Assembly: GCA_002380945.1 (NCBI GenBank)
Contig: DFWO01000024.1
Coordinates: 1 to 15,764 of the forward strand
DNA length: 15,764 bases
Source of the DNA: Methylococcaceae bacterium UBA4132
GTDB lineage: Bacteria > Pseudomonadota > Gammaproteobacteria > Methylococcales > Methylomonadaceae
Direction: 5' to 3'
In this document: piece after piece, positions 7,873 through 15,003 of the stretch
How the letters are laid out: every line of letters starts with the position of its first letter
Position numbering within the stretch: position 1 is the stretch's first letter
Notes under the pieces: generated by a model
Database searches by the model: none
The model's input: only the letters and a program-made list of their open reading frames with translations
What the model was told of the DNA's origin: nothing
Translations under genes and position numbers: made by a program

Positions 7873-7962
7873 ATGAATAATACAGCCATAATTTTTAGCA
7901 TGGGTAACTTATCGTTTTACCCATTATTTACCTCTGTCAATAAAGGCAACGAATGTGGATAA
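7873..7962 (+). CDS. Possible 29-residue leader ORF overlapping the LysR start
   Basis: ATG at 7873 is preceded by AAGG at 7861-7864, a fair ribosome binding site at 8-base spacing. The frame runs 29 codons to TAA at 7960-7962, crossing the GTG start of the regulator (7955) by 8 bases. The peptide begins MNNTAIIFSMGNLSFYPLF and has no recognisable domain. It contains the inverted repeat at 7900-7924. It could be a translated leader coupling to the regulator, or chance. The overlap and the ribosome binding site are the only support. Confidence 0.25.
   Translation: MNNTAIIFSMGNLSFYPLFTSVNKGNECG
7900..7924 (+). promoter_or_regulatory. Perfect inverted repeat upstream of LysR gene (possible operator)
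   Basis: ATGGGTAA and TTACCCAT form perfect 8-base arms around a 9-base spacer, 31 bases before the GTG of the LysR gene. The position suits an autoregulatory site. It does not contain the classical T-N11-A core at the symmetric positions, so a LysR site is not proven. As RNA it would be a modest hairpin in the leader. Confidence 0.4.
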
Positions 7963-8863
7963 ACTAACCAGTATGTCAGTGTTTGTCCGCGTGGCAAAAG
8001 CAGGTAGTTTTGCAGGCGGCGCAAGCGAACTAGGTATTTCCAGAGCAATGGCAACCAAGCACATCATGCAGCTAGAAGGTAGCTTAGGCACGCGTCTATT
8101 CAACCGTACCACGCGTAGCTTAAATTTAACTGATGTCGGCGCGTCCTATCTGGAGCGATGTCAGCAAGTGCTACTTGATGTTGAAGAAATGGAAGCGGCT
8201 GTCACTCATTTACAAACTGAACCACGCGGGGTATTAAAAATCAGCGCACCGCCTGTGATTGGCGCAACGCATATTACCCGTGCAGTCGCCGCCTTTCTCA
8301 AAATACATCCAGATTTAACCGTCGATCTCATTTTGCAAAGTAGTCCTGGTGATTTGATTGATGACGGCATTGATATAGCCATTTATTTAGGCGATTTGGA
8401 TGACACCAGCATGGTAGCGCGTAAACTTGCCAGTTCATCAATGGTCGTGTGTGGCTCGCCTGATTATTTAGCAAAGCACGGCATTCCTTATACGCCAGAA
8501 GATTTATACAACCACAGTTGTTTAGTCAATTGGGCAAGCGCACCTAGAAACAAATGGCAGTTTAAAGGCAAAACAGGCTATACCACTATTAATGTGTCTG
8601 GACGAATGCAATCCAACGTTGCGGATGCTAATCGAATTGCCGCTGTTAATGGCTTAGGTTTAGTCATGTTAGCCACTTATGTGGTCGGTCGAGACATTGA
8701 AAAAGGCAAATTGATTGCCGTGTTAGAAGATTACGCACCGCCACCTTTAGATATTCATGCCGTGTATCCGCATCGAAAATATTTATCAGCAAAAGTCAGA
8801 CGGTTTTTAGACTTTTTACAAACGTGGCTACAGCCGCGCGTTAATATGCCTAGTCCTGAATAA
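7955..8863 (+). CDS. LysR-family transcriptional regulator
   Basis: A 302-residue protein of normal family length. The N-terminal winged helix-turn-helix spans about residues 1-60: MSVFVRVAKAGSFAGGASEL, then GISRAMATKHIMQLEGSLGTRLFNRTTR. The effector-binding domain starts near residue 90 (GVLKISAPPVIGATHI) and is of the periplasmic-binding-protein type. The RTTRSLNLTDVGASYLERC segment is typical of the DsdC/CrgA-like branch often annotated simply as LysR. GTG 7955 is supported by AAAGG about 8 bases upstream; no other start fits the HTH. Its stop TAA overlaps the ATG of the decayed methyltransferase frame (TAATG), so the two were probably translationally coupled. Effector and targets are unknown. 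Candidates are the small membrane gene in the other direction or its own leader. Confidence 0.92.
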   Translation: MDKLTSMSVFVRVAKAGSFAGGASELGISRAMATKHIMQLEGSLGTRLFNRTTRSLNLTDVGASYLERCQQVLLDVEEMEAAVTHLQTEPRGVLKISAPPVIGATHITRAVAAFLKIHPDLTVDLILQSSPGDLIDDGIDIAIYLGDLDDTSMVARKLASSSMVVCGSPDYLAKHGIPYTPEDLYNHSCLVNWASAPRNKWQFKGKTGYTTINVSGRMQSNVADANRIAAVNGLGLVMLATYVVGRDIEKGKLIAVLEDYAPPPLDIHAVYPHRKYLSAKVRRFLDFLQTWLQPRVNMPSPE

Positions 8864-9393
8864 TGCTCAGCTTAATAGACAAATGGAATACTATTTATAG
8901 CCAAATAGACATTCATGATAATGTTATCGCTGTATTAAGCGAACACGCTTTTTATTACCAAAAACAGATGCAGCATTGGATTTAGCTTGTGGTTTGGATC
9001 GCAACGCTGTTTTTTTAGCTCAGCAAGGGTCGGCGGTCACTGCCTTAAATATTTCTAAGGTTGTCATTAACAAATTGACTCACACTGCCCATCAACACCA
9101 GCTAACTATCAACGCTTACCAGCAACAAATCACGCCTGATAGTCTTCAGCCAAATAGCTTTGATGTCATTGTTGTCAGTCGATTTCTTGACCGTACCCTA
9201 ATGAATGCGATAATAGACGCACTTAATAGCAACGGCTTACTGTTTTATCAAACATTTACCCGCGAAAAAGCGACTGACACGCCGCCTCATAATCCCGATT
9301 ACCTACTGGCAAAAGTGGTGTTTTATCAAGAAAATACCTTAATTAGGTCAACACCAAAACGAAGCGCAGTTTATCGGACAAAAAATTGGATAA
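8863..9393 (+). pseudogene. Class I SAM-dependent methyltransferase, frameshifted (pseudogene)
   Basis: Three reading-frame segments together make one methyltransferase. From ATG 8863 the first frame gives LIDKWNTIYSQIDIHDN and on to SEHA (about 8949). The next frame continues LLPKTDAALDLACGLDRNAV through the SAM-binding region to NPDYLLA and VVFYQENTLI (about 9344). The first frame then resumes with GQHQNEAQFIGQK and stops at TAA 9391-9393. The first break fits one lost T in the T run at 8949-8953; the second fits one extra base or two lost near 9340-9346. Motif I is also altered (CGLDRN where CGLGGN is usual). About a dozen residues normally found between NPDYLL and the FYQE block seem missing. 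An intact protein would methylate a small molecule and is often found beside rhodanese genes. Multiple lesions favour true decay over a single sequencing error. Confidence 0.75.
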
Positions 9394-9397
9394 CATC

Positions 9398-9787
9398 ATG
9401 ATAGAAAACCTACCCCCCGAACAAGCATGGGATTTATTGCAACAAAACACCAATGCCGTACTCATTGATGTCAGAACAAAAGCCGAATATACCGATATTG
9501 GTCATCCCATCGGTGCGATTCAAATTGCGTGGCAAGAACAGTTTGGTGCGCCTGTTAATCCCAATTTTATTACCGAAGTAAGCAAAACTGTACCAGAGTC
9601 AAGCACCCCCATATTATTACTTTGTCGTAGTGGTCAACGCTCTTTAAGTGCCGCCAAAGCCTTAGAGCAAGCAGGTTATCAAACCTTAATTAACATCGTT
9701 AATGGCTTTGAAGGCGACCTCGATAGCAACCAACAGCGCGGTAATATCAACGGCTGGCGTTTTCAAGGTTTACCTTGGCAAAACTAA
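9398..9787 (+). CDS. Single-domain rhodanese-like sulfurtransferase
   Basis: A 129-residue rhodanese domain. It shows VLIDVRTKAEYTDIGHPIGA (about 21-40), the N-terminal CH2A-like block, and the active-site loop LLCRSGQRS, with the catalytic cysteine at about residue 76 in a CxxGxR-type loop. It ends with the usual GFEGDLD and GWRFQGLPW. The catalytic Cys and the two loop arginines are present, so it should carry a persulfide sulfur. The physiological acceptor is unknown. ATG 9398 is preferred over TTG 9386 because the domain begins directly after it and GGATAA (9388-9393) is a possible ribosome binding site. It starts five bases after the end of the decayed methyltransferase and was likely in one transcript with it and the LysR gene. 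Confidence 0.9.
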   Translation: MIENLPPEQAWDLLQQNTNAVLIDVRTKAEYTDIGHPIGAIQIAWQEQFGAPVNPNFITEVSKTVPESSTPILLLCRSGQRSLSAAKALEQAGYQTLINIVNGFEGDLDSNQQRGNINGWRFQGLPWQN

Positions 9788-9817
9788 CTACCCCTCCGTA
9801 ATACCTAATAATTGCAG

Positions 9818-9867
9818 GGTGTGGTTATGCACCTTTCTATTTTTACAAAGGGTGCGTAAAACACACC
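9818..9867 (+). repeat. Long imperfect hairpin in the typA leader (inverted pair of short repeats)
   Basis: The outer arms GGTGTG (9818-9823) and CACACC (9862-9867), the middle TTA/TAA and the inner GCACC-TTT (9829-9836) with AAA-GGGTGC (9847-9855) form a long stem with small internal mismatches and a loop of about 10 bases. It can also be seen as two copies of a GGTGtg..GCACC palindrome in opposite orientation. It ends 35 bases before the typA start and has no following T run, so it is not a standard terminator. It may be a leader RNA element or a dispersed intergenic repeat. Confidence 0.5.
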
Positions 9868-9902
9868 TAACACTGATTTATTAACCTTTAGAGAACCACC
9901 AA

Positions 9903-11714
9903 GTGATAGAAAAATTAAGAAACATCGCCATTATTGCTCACGTTGACCACGGTAAAACCACCTTGGTTGATAAACTGTTACAACAATCAGGCACATTTGC
10001 CGCTCATGCTAAAGTGACTGAGCGTGTGATGGATTCCAACGATATTGAAAAAGAACGTGGCATTACTATTTTGGCAAAAAATACCGCGTTAGATTGGAAT
10101 GGTTACCACATCAATATCGTGGACACACCAGGTCATGCTGATTTTGGCGGTGAAGTAGAGCGCGTATTATCGATGGTAGATTCCGTGTTATTGCTGGTTG
10201 ATGCCGTTGATGGTCCTATGCCGCAAACGCGTTTTGTGACCCAAAAAGCCTTTGCCTTAGGTTTAAAACCGATTGTGGTTATCAATAAAATTGATAGACC
10301 TGGTGCGCGTCCTGATTGGGTAGTCGATCAAACTTTTGACTTATTTGACCGTTTAGGTGCGACTGATGAACAATTGGATTTCCCGATTGTGTATGCGTCA
10401 GCGATTAATGGCTATGCAGGTTTGGATACTTCCGTGACTGGCGGCGATATGACTCCGCTGTTTGAAACCATCGTTGAAAAAGTGAGTCCACCGCCTGTAA
10501 ATGTTGATGGTGCATTTCAAATGCAGGTGTCTAGCTTAGATTACAACACTTATGTCGGCGTTATCGGTGTCGGTCGTATTCAACGCGGTACGATTAAACC
10601 CAATCAGCAACTGGTGATTGTCAACCGTGAAGGCGTGGAACGTAAAGGGCGTATGTTGCAAGTCTTTGGTTTCCACGGTTTGGAACGGGTAGAAGTACAA
10701 GAAGCACGCGCGGGCGATATTATTGCTTTCTGTGGTATCGAAAAGTTGGAAATTTCGGATACGATTTGTAGCCCTGAATGCGTGGAAATGTTACCGCCGT
10801 TATCGGTTGATGAACCCACTGTGACCATGACATTTCAAGTCAATAATTCACCGTTTGCAGGTAAAGAAGGCAAATTCTTAACCTCACGGCAAATCCGTGA
10901 CCGTTTAGATAAAGAACTGCAACACAACGTAGCATTGCGTGTAGAAGATACTGCTGATCCTGATAAATTTAAAGTCTCAGGTCGTGGCGAGCTGCATTTG
11001 TCAGTATTAATCGAAAATATGCGCCGCGAAGGTTTCGAGTTGGGTGTATCGCGTCCTGAAGTAATTTTGAAAGAAGTCGATGGTGAGTTACAAGAACCGT
11101 TTGAAATGGTCACTATTGAAGTTGAAGAAGAACACCAAGGTTCGATTATGGAGAAATTGGGCGAACGCAAAGGCGATTTACTCAATATGGTTCCCGATGG
11201 TAAAGGTCGCATTCGTTTAGAATACATGATGCCATCACGCGGTTTGATTGGTTTTCAAACTGAATTTATGACTGCGACTTCAGGTTCAGGTTTGTTTTAT
11301 CACGTTTTCGACCATTACGGCGAAATGAAAAAAGGCGAGTTAGGCATTCGTAAACGCGGTGTGTTAGTGTCTATGGTACAAGGTAAAGCCTTGGCTTATG
11401 CCTTGTTTGCCTTGCAAGAACGCGGTGAATTATTCTTAGTTCACGCCGATGAAGTTTATGAAGGGATGCTAGTTGGCATACATTCACGTTCTAACGACTT
11501 AGTGGTTAATCCGACTAAAGGCAAACAATTAACCAACATTCGCGCCGCAGGTACGGATGAAAACTTGATTTTAGTGCCAATCCAAAAAATGACGCTGGAA
11601 CAAGCGTTAGAATTTATTGCAGAAGATGAATTGGTAGAGGTGACACCTAAATCGATTCGTTTACGCAAAAAATTATTGACTGAAAACGAGCGTAAAAGAG
11701 CGTCTAAGGGTTAA
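9903..11714 (+). CDS. typA: Ribosome-associated translational GTPase BipA/TypA
   Basis: A 603-residue translational GTPase of exactly the usual BipA length. The G motifs are complete: AHVDHGKTT (12-20), ERGITILAKN (51-60), DTPGHADFGG (74-83), NKID (128-131) and the SA of YASAING. EF-G-like domains II, III and V follow, and the BipA-specific C-terminal domain contains RGVLVSMVQGKALAYALFAL, HADEVYEGMLVGIHSR and the TKGKQLTNIRA segment. The protein binds the 70S ribosome with GTP and supports 50S assembly and growth at low temperature or under stress. The GTG start at 9903 follows a weak ribosome binding site (TTAGAGAA). It is single-standing, ends in a strong terminator and is convergent with metY. 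Confidence 0.97.
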   Translation: MIEKLRNIAIIAHVDHGKTTLVDKLLQQSGTFAAHAKVTERVMDSNDIEKERGITILAKNTALDWNGYHINIVDTPGHADFGGEVERVLSMVDSVLLLVDAVDGPMPQTRFVTQKAFALGLKPIVVINKIDRPGARPDWVVDQTFDLFDRLGATDEQLDFPIVYASAINGYAGLDTSVTGGDMTPLFETIVEKVSPPPVNVDGAFQMQVSSLDYNTYVGVIGVGRIQRGTIKPNQQLVIVNREGVERKGRMLQVFGFHGLERVEVQEARAGDIIAFCGIEKLEISDTICSPECVEMLPPLSVDEPTVTMTFQVNNSPFAGKEGKFLTSRQIRDRLDKELQHNVALRVEDTADPDKFKVSGRGELHLSVLIENMRREGFELGVSRPEVILKEVDGELQEPFEMVTIEVEEEHQGSIMEKLGERKGDLLNMVPDGKGRIRLEYMMPSRGLIGFQTEFMTATSGSGLFYHVFDHYGEMKKGELGIRKRGVLVSMVQGKALAYALFALQERGELFLVHADEVYEGMLVGIHSRSNDLVVNPTKGKQLTNIRAAGTDENLILVPIQKMTLEQALEFIAEDELVEVTPKSIRLRKKLLTENERKRASKG

Positions 11715-11728
11715 TAAGCTCACAGAAT

Positions 11729-11763
11729 AAACTAGGGGTGGAATGTTCCGCCCCTAGTTTTCT
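11729..11763 (+). terminator. Intrinsic terminator of typA
   Basis: AAACTAGGGG (11729-11738) pairs with CCCCTAGTTT (11751-11760), extended inward by T-G and GGA/TCC pairing around a small loop. A TTTTCT tail follows. It begins 15 bases after the typA stop. The AAAC at its 5' side also gives some terminator character on the other strand. Confidence 0.85.
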
Positions 11764-11787
11764 ATAGCAAACGCAGTATTTGTGATT

Positions 11788-11851
11788 AAAAAACCGTTCG
11801 CACTGAGCTTGTCGAAGTGTGAATGTGGTTCAACAATCTCACCACGAACGG
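11788..11851 (-). repeat. Inverted pair of REP-like elements, also a likely metY terminator
   Basis: Copy one runs CCGTTCG-CACTGAGCTTGTCGAAGTG (11794-11819). Copy two is a diverged version in opposite orientation, GTGGTTCAACAATCTC-ACCACGAACGG (11825-11851). The outer CCGTTCG/CGAACGG arms can pair across the pair, and each copy has its own short stem (CACT/AGTG and GTGGT/ACCAC). The CACTGAGCTTGTCGAA core is a sequence I recognise as a common dispersed repeat in many proteobacterial genomes. Read on the minus strand, the pair is followed by six T residues (11793 down to 11788), so it can terminate metY, whose stop lies 34 bases upstream on that strand. Confidence 0.7.
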
Positions 11852-11884
11852 CATCATTTTATTTCGCTTTGGTTATACATTAAA

Positions 11885-13156
11885 TCAAGCGGCTGCTAGT
11901 GCTTGTTCCAAATCCGCCAAAATATCATCAATATGCTCTATGCCAATAGACAGGCGTACCATATCTTCAGAAACCCCCGCTTTTATTAATTCTTCAGGCG
12001 ACAATTGACGATGTGTCGTAGACGCAGGATGACACGCCAACGATTTAGCATCACCAATATTGACTAAACGCGTGACTAATTTCAACGCATCTTGGAAGTT
12101 TTCACCCGCTTTACGTCCACCTTCAACACCAAATGTCAAAATACCTGAGGCACGTCCGCCCATGTATTTATCAACTAATGGTTTGTCATCATGGTCTTCA
12201 AGCCCTGCATAATTAATCCATGCTACTTTTTTATGGCTTTTTAAGAATTCAGCTACTTTCAACGCGTTTTCACAAATGCGATCCATACGCAACGCCAAGG
12301 TTTCAATACCTTGCAAAATTAAAAATGAGTTGAAAGGGGAAATCGCCGCGCCTGTGTTGCGTAACGGCACGACTCGCGCCCGCCCAATAAATGCCGCTGC
12401 ACCTAGTGCTTCGGTATACACTACGCCATGATAAGACACATCTGGCTCATTCAAACGGCGAAAACGAGCTTTATGCTCTGCCCACGGAAATTTGCCACCA
12501 TCCACAATAATACCGCCGATGCTGTTACCGTGTCCGCCTAGGTATTTAGTCAAGGAATGCACCACAATGTCTGCACCATGTTCAAACGGACGGCATAAAT
12601 AAGGCGATGGTACTGTGTTATCCACAATTAGCGGAATACCATGACGGTGTGCAATAGTTGCCAGTTTTTCAAAATCGGTGATATTACCCAACGGATTACC
12701 AACCGATTCACAGAAAATGGCTTTAGTATTGTCATCAATCAGCTCTTCAAAGGCATTGGCATCACGATAATCAGCAAATCGTGAACTGATACCATATTGC
12801 GGTAACGTATGCGCCAATAGATTATAAGTACCGCCATATAAAGTAGAGGCGGAAACGATATTATCGCCCGCTTCGGCAATGGTCATAATGGCGTAAGTAA
12901 TCGCTGCCATACCTGAGGCAACCGCTAACGCACCGATACCACCTTCTAATTCCGCAACGCGTTTTTCCAGTACGTCAGTAGTAGGATTCATAATACGCGT
13001 ATAAATATTACCTGCCACTTTCAAATCAAATAAATCTGCACCGTGCGCCGTATCATCAAACGCATAAGAGCTGGTTTGATAAATCGGCACAGCAACTGCT
13101 TTAGTAGTGGGGTCAGGTGTATAACCACCGTGGACGGCAATAGTTTCTAATTTCAT
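11885..13156 (-). CDS. metY: O-acetylhomoserine sulfhydrylase (aminocarboxypropyltransferase)
   Basis: A 423-residue PLP-dependent enzyme of the Cys/Met metabolism family, with the length typical of MetY. The start MKLETIAVHGGYTPDPTTKAV, the YTRIMNPTTDVLEKRVAELEGG block, the SGMAAI segment that binds the cofactor phosphate, and the lysine in VVHSLTKYLGGHG (Lys204) that carries PLP are all present. The insert around WAEHKARFRRLNEPD and the C-terminal NIGDAKSLACHPASTTHRQL are characteristic of O-acetylhomoserine sulfhydrylases rather than MetB or MetC. It makes homocysteine from O-acetylhomoserine and sulfide in the cytoplasm. AGGAAAA precedes the ATG at suitable spacing. It is divergent from the BatD gene. 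O-succinylhomoserine as substrate (MetZ) is less likely but not excluded. Confidence 0.95.
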   Translation of the reverse strand: MKLETIAVHGGYTPDPTTKAVAVPIYQTSSYAFDDTAHGADLFDLKVAGNIYTRIMNPTTDVLEKRVAELEGGIGALAVASGMAAITYAIMTIAEAGDNIVSASTLYGGTYNLLAHTLPQYGISSRFADYRDANAFEELIDDNTKAIFCESVGNPLGNITDFEKLATIAHRHGIPLIVDNTVPSPYLCRPFEHGADIVVHSLTKYLGGHGNSIGGIIVDGGKFPWAEHKARFRRLNEPDVSYHGVVYTEALGAAAFIGRARVVPLRNTGAAISPFNSFLILQGIETLALRMDRICENALKVAEFLKSHKKVAWINYAGLEDHDDKPLVDKYMGGRASGILTFGVEGGRKAGENFQDALKLVTRLVNIGDAKSLACHPASTTHRQLSPEELIKAGVSEDMVRLSIGIEHIDDILADLEQALAAA

Positions 13157-13182
13157 ACCATATTTTCCTAATGTGTTATGTC

Positions 13183-13216
13183 GTTATAGTCAGTCACATA
13201 AATGCGATGCTATAAC
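13183..13216. promoter_or_regulatory. Divergent promoter region with symmetric TATAAC boxes
   Basis: GTTATAG (13183-13189) and CTATAAC (13210-13216) form a perfect 7-base inverted repeat with a 20-base spacer, midway between the divergent metY and BatD genes. Each arm contains TATAAC, a fair -10 box, pointing toward its own gene. I see no convincing -35 for either. The repeat may be two back-to-back promoters or an operator. Confidence 0.35.
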
Positions 13217-13275
13217 ACTGTTGTTGTAAAATGTACGTTAGGGCAATTTGTGATTTTAAACACCCAATATCGTAT

Positions 13276-14961
13276 ATGAATACTATCAAACAATTACTTA
13301 AATCGACGCTGTTTTTTCTTTTATTGCTAGGCAGTATTGCAGGTCAAGGCATCTATGCTGCACAAATTGAAGTCTCAGTAGACCGAAATCCTGTCAGTAT
13401 TGATGATTCATTTCAAATCATCTTTACCGCGACTGAATCACCTGATGCTGCGCCAGACTTTACGCCATTGGAAGAGGATTTTACTATTCTTAATCAAGGT
13501 CAAAGCAATCAATCCTCGTGGGTGAACGGCAAAGCCAGCAAAACCATAGAGTGGACGCTCAATGTGTTAGCTAAAAAAGTCGGTACATTAACCATTCCCA
13601 TCATAAAATTTGGTCGGGATCACAGTGAGCTAGTGTCCGTGACAGTCACTCAAGGCGATAATAATAAAGCCGCCAATACCGATGCAGATTTGTTTTTAGA
13701 CGTTGAAGCAACACCTGCAAGTCCCTATCTGCAATCACAAGTGCTTTATACGTTGCGCCTGTATCGAAAAGTCGAGATTGCTCAGGCACAATTATCTGAT
13801 CCAGAACTTAGCGACGCAGTTATCGAAAAACTAGATGAAGACCGCAATTATGTGACTAAAGTCAACGGCGTGGATTATTCAGTAACTGAACGAAAATACG
13901 TCATTTTCCCGCAAAAAAGTGGCAAAGTAACTATTAAACCGCTGATATTAACCGCTGAAATCGTGGTTAATGCGCGACATAGTTTTAATGGCTTCTTTAA
14001 TTCAACACAAACTAAACGCGTTGCCTCTAAAGAAATAACCTTAGATGTTAAACCTGCCCCTGCGTCATTCACAGGGTCGCATTGGCTAACGGCTGAACAA
14101 CTGGAAGTTAAACAAGAATGGTCAGGTGATTTTGAACAAATGAAAGTCGGCGAGCCATTAACCAGAACGCTCACTTTACTGGCAAAAGGCGCGACGGTGG
14201 GTTCTTTGCCTGAACTCAACACTACCAAAACCGATGAGCGGTTAAAAACCTATCCCGATCAGCCCATTCTAAAAGAACAAAAAACCACCGATGGTTTATT
14301 GGCGTTTCGAGAAGAGAAAATCGCGTTAATCCCCTCAAAAACAGGTAGCTATACCTTACCTGCTATCAAAATTCCTTGGTTTAATACTCAAACCAAAAAA
14401 ATGGAAATAGCGACTATTCCTGAAACCACCATTACTGTAGCGGCGGGGGCAAGCACACCAACTGTCTCTGCAAATCCAACCACCACCCCACAACCCAGCA
14501 CAGCAACACCGATTATTCAAACACCCACCGAACCACAAACCTCTAACTGGCTATGGGTGAGTTTATTTTTAGCCTTAGGCTGGCTGGTGACGGTGTTTTA
14601 TTTTTTAACCCATCGCCCTGCCCTGCCCGTTGTTATTGCCAAGGATGATGCCGAACTAAGTTTAAAAGACAGCATTAATCAGTTGAAAAAAGCTTGTGTG
14701 GATAATAATGCCATCGCCGCTAAAAACGCGCTACTGGCATGGGGTATGGCAAAATTTGGAGTGACTAGCTTAGGTGCAATTGCTGACTGTTGCGATGCGC
14801 GTTTGCGTGATGAAATATTGCAGTTGAATCAAGTTTTATACGCCAAAGACGCGCCAGTGTGGTCGGGCAAAAAGCTATTTCAAGCTTTTGTTGAAAATAA
14901 AGCTAGAGCGAAAATGACGGTAGTTGGAAATGATGGTTTAGAGCCGTTGTTTCGCTTGTAA
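13276..14961 (+). CDS. batD: BatD-family exported membrane protein
   Basis: About 561 residues from ATG 13276. The N-terminus is a signal peptide: TIKQLLKS, then the hydrophobic TLFFLLLLGSIAGQGIYA, with likely cleavage after residue 28 before AQIEVSVDRNPV. Repeated beta-rich segments of the BatD type follow, for example VDRNPVSIDDSFQIIF, VLAKKVGTLTIP, YLQSQVLYTLRLYR and EEKIALIPSKTGSYTLPAI. A Thr/Pro-rich linker (about 390-422) leads to one membrane helix (LWVSLFLALGWLVTVFYFL, about 426-444) and a cytoplasmic C-terminal domain. ATG 13276 is preferred to ATG 13231 because it puts the signal peptide at the N-terminus; neither has a clear ribosome binding site. BatD normally works with BatA, BatB and a MoxR ATPase in envelope stress or oxygen tolerance. 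None of those genes is adjacent here. Confidence 0.85.
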   Translation: MNTIKQLLKSTLFFLLLLGSIAGQGIYAAQIEVSVDRNPVSIDDSFQIIFTATESPDAAPDFTPLEEDFTILNQGQSNQSSWVNGKASKTIEWTLNVLAKKVGTLTIPIIKFGRDHSELVSVTVTQGDNNKAANTDADLFLDVEATPASPYLQSQVLYTLRLYRKVEIAQAQLSDPELSDAVIEKLDEDRNYVTKVNGVDYSVTERKYVIFPQKSGKVTIKPLILTAEIVVNARHSFNGFFNSTQTKRVASKEITLDVKPAPASFTGSHWLTAEQLEVKQEWSGDFEQMKVGEPLTRTLTLLAKGATVGSLPELNTTKTDERLKTYPDQPILKEQKTTDGLLAFREEKIALIPSKTGSYTLPAIKIPWFNTQTKKMEIATIPETTITVAAGASTPTVSANPTTTPQPSTATPIIQTPTEPQTSNWLWVSLFLALGWLVTVFYFLTHRPALPVVIAKDDAELSLKDSINQLKKACVDNNAIAAKNALLAWGMAKFGVTSLGAIADCCDARLRDEILQLNQVLYAKDAPVWSGKKLFQAFVENKARAKMTVVGNDGLEPLFRL

Positions 14962-14968
14962 GTTGAAC

Positions 14969-15003
14969 GCTGTAGAGACGTTGCATTGCAAGGTCTCTAC
15001 GGC
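14969..15003 (+). repeat. GTAGAGAC palindromic repeat at the batD/nudE convergent junction
   Basis: GCTGTAGAGAC (14969-14979) pairs with GTCTCTACGGC (14993-15003) with one T-G wobble, and an inner TTGC/GCAA pairing makes a nearly continuous stem. A TTAGTTTTT run follows four bases later on the + strand, so it may end batD transcription. The nudE stop codon (14997-14999) lies inside the right arm. GTAGAGACGTTGCA..GCAACGTCTCTAC-type palindromes are familiar dispersed repeats, best known to me from cyanobacteria. The copy number in this genome is unknown. Confidence 0.6.

Noticed and set aside
7900..7924. Classical LysR T-N11-A operator
   Set aside because: The symmetric T and A in the repeat are separated by 13 bases rather than 11, so it is listed only as an inverted repeat of unknown function.
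8949..8958. Programmed -1 frameshift in the methyltransferase at the T run
   Set aside because: A slip on TTTT could in principle restore the frame, but there is no proper slippery heptamer or downstream structure. A second opposite shift near 9343 and altered SAM-binding residues make gene decay more likely.
10835..11227. 130-codon minus-strand frame inside typA
   Set aside because: It is antisense to highly conserved BipA domains, low-complexity and serine-rich, as expected from a reverse reading.
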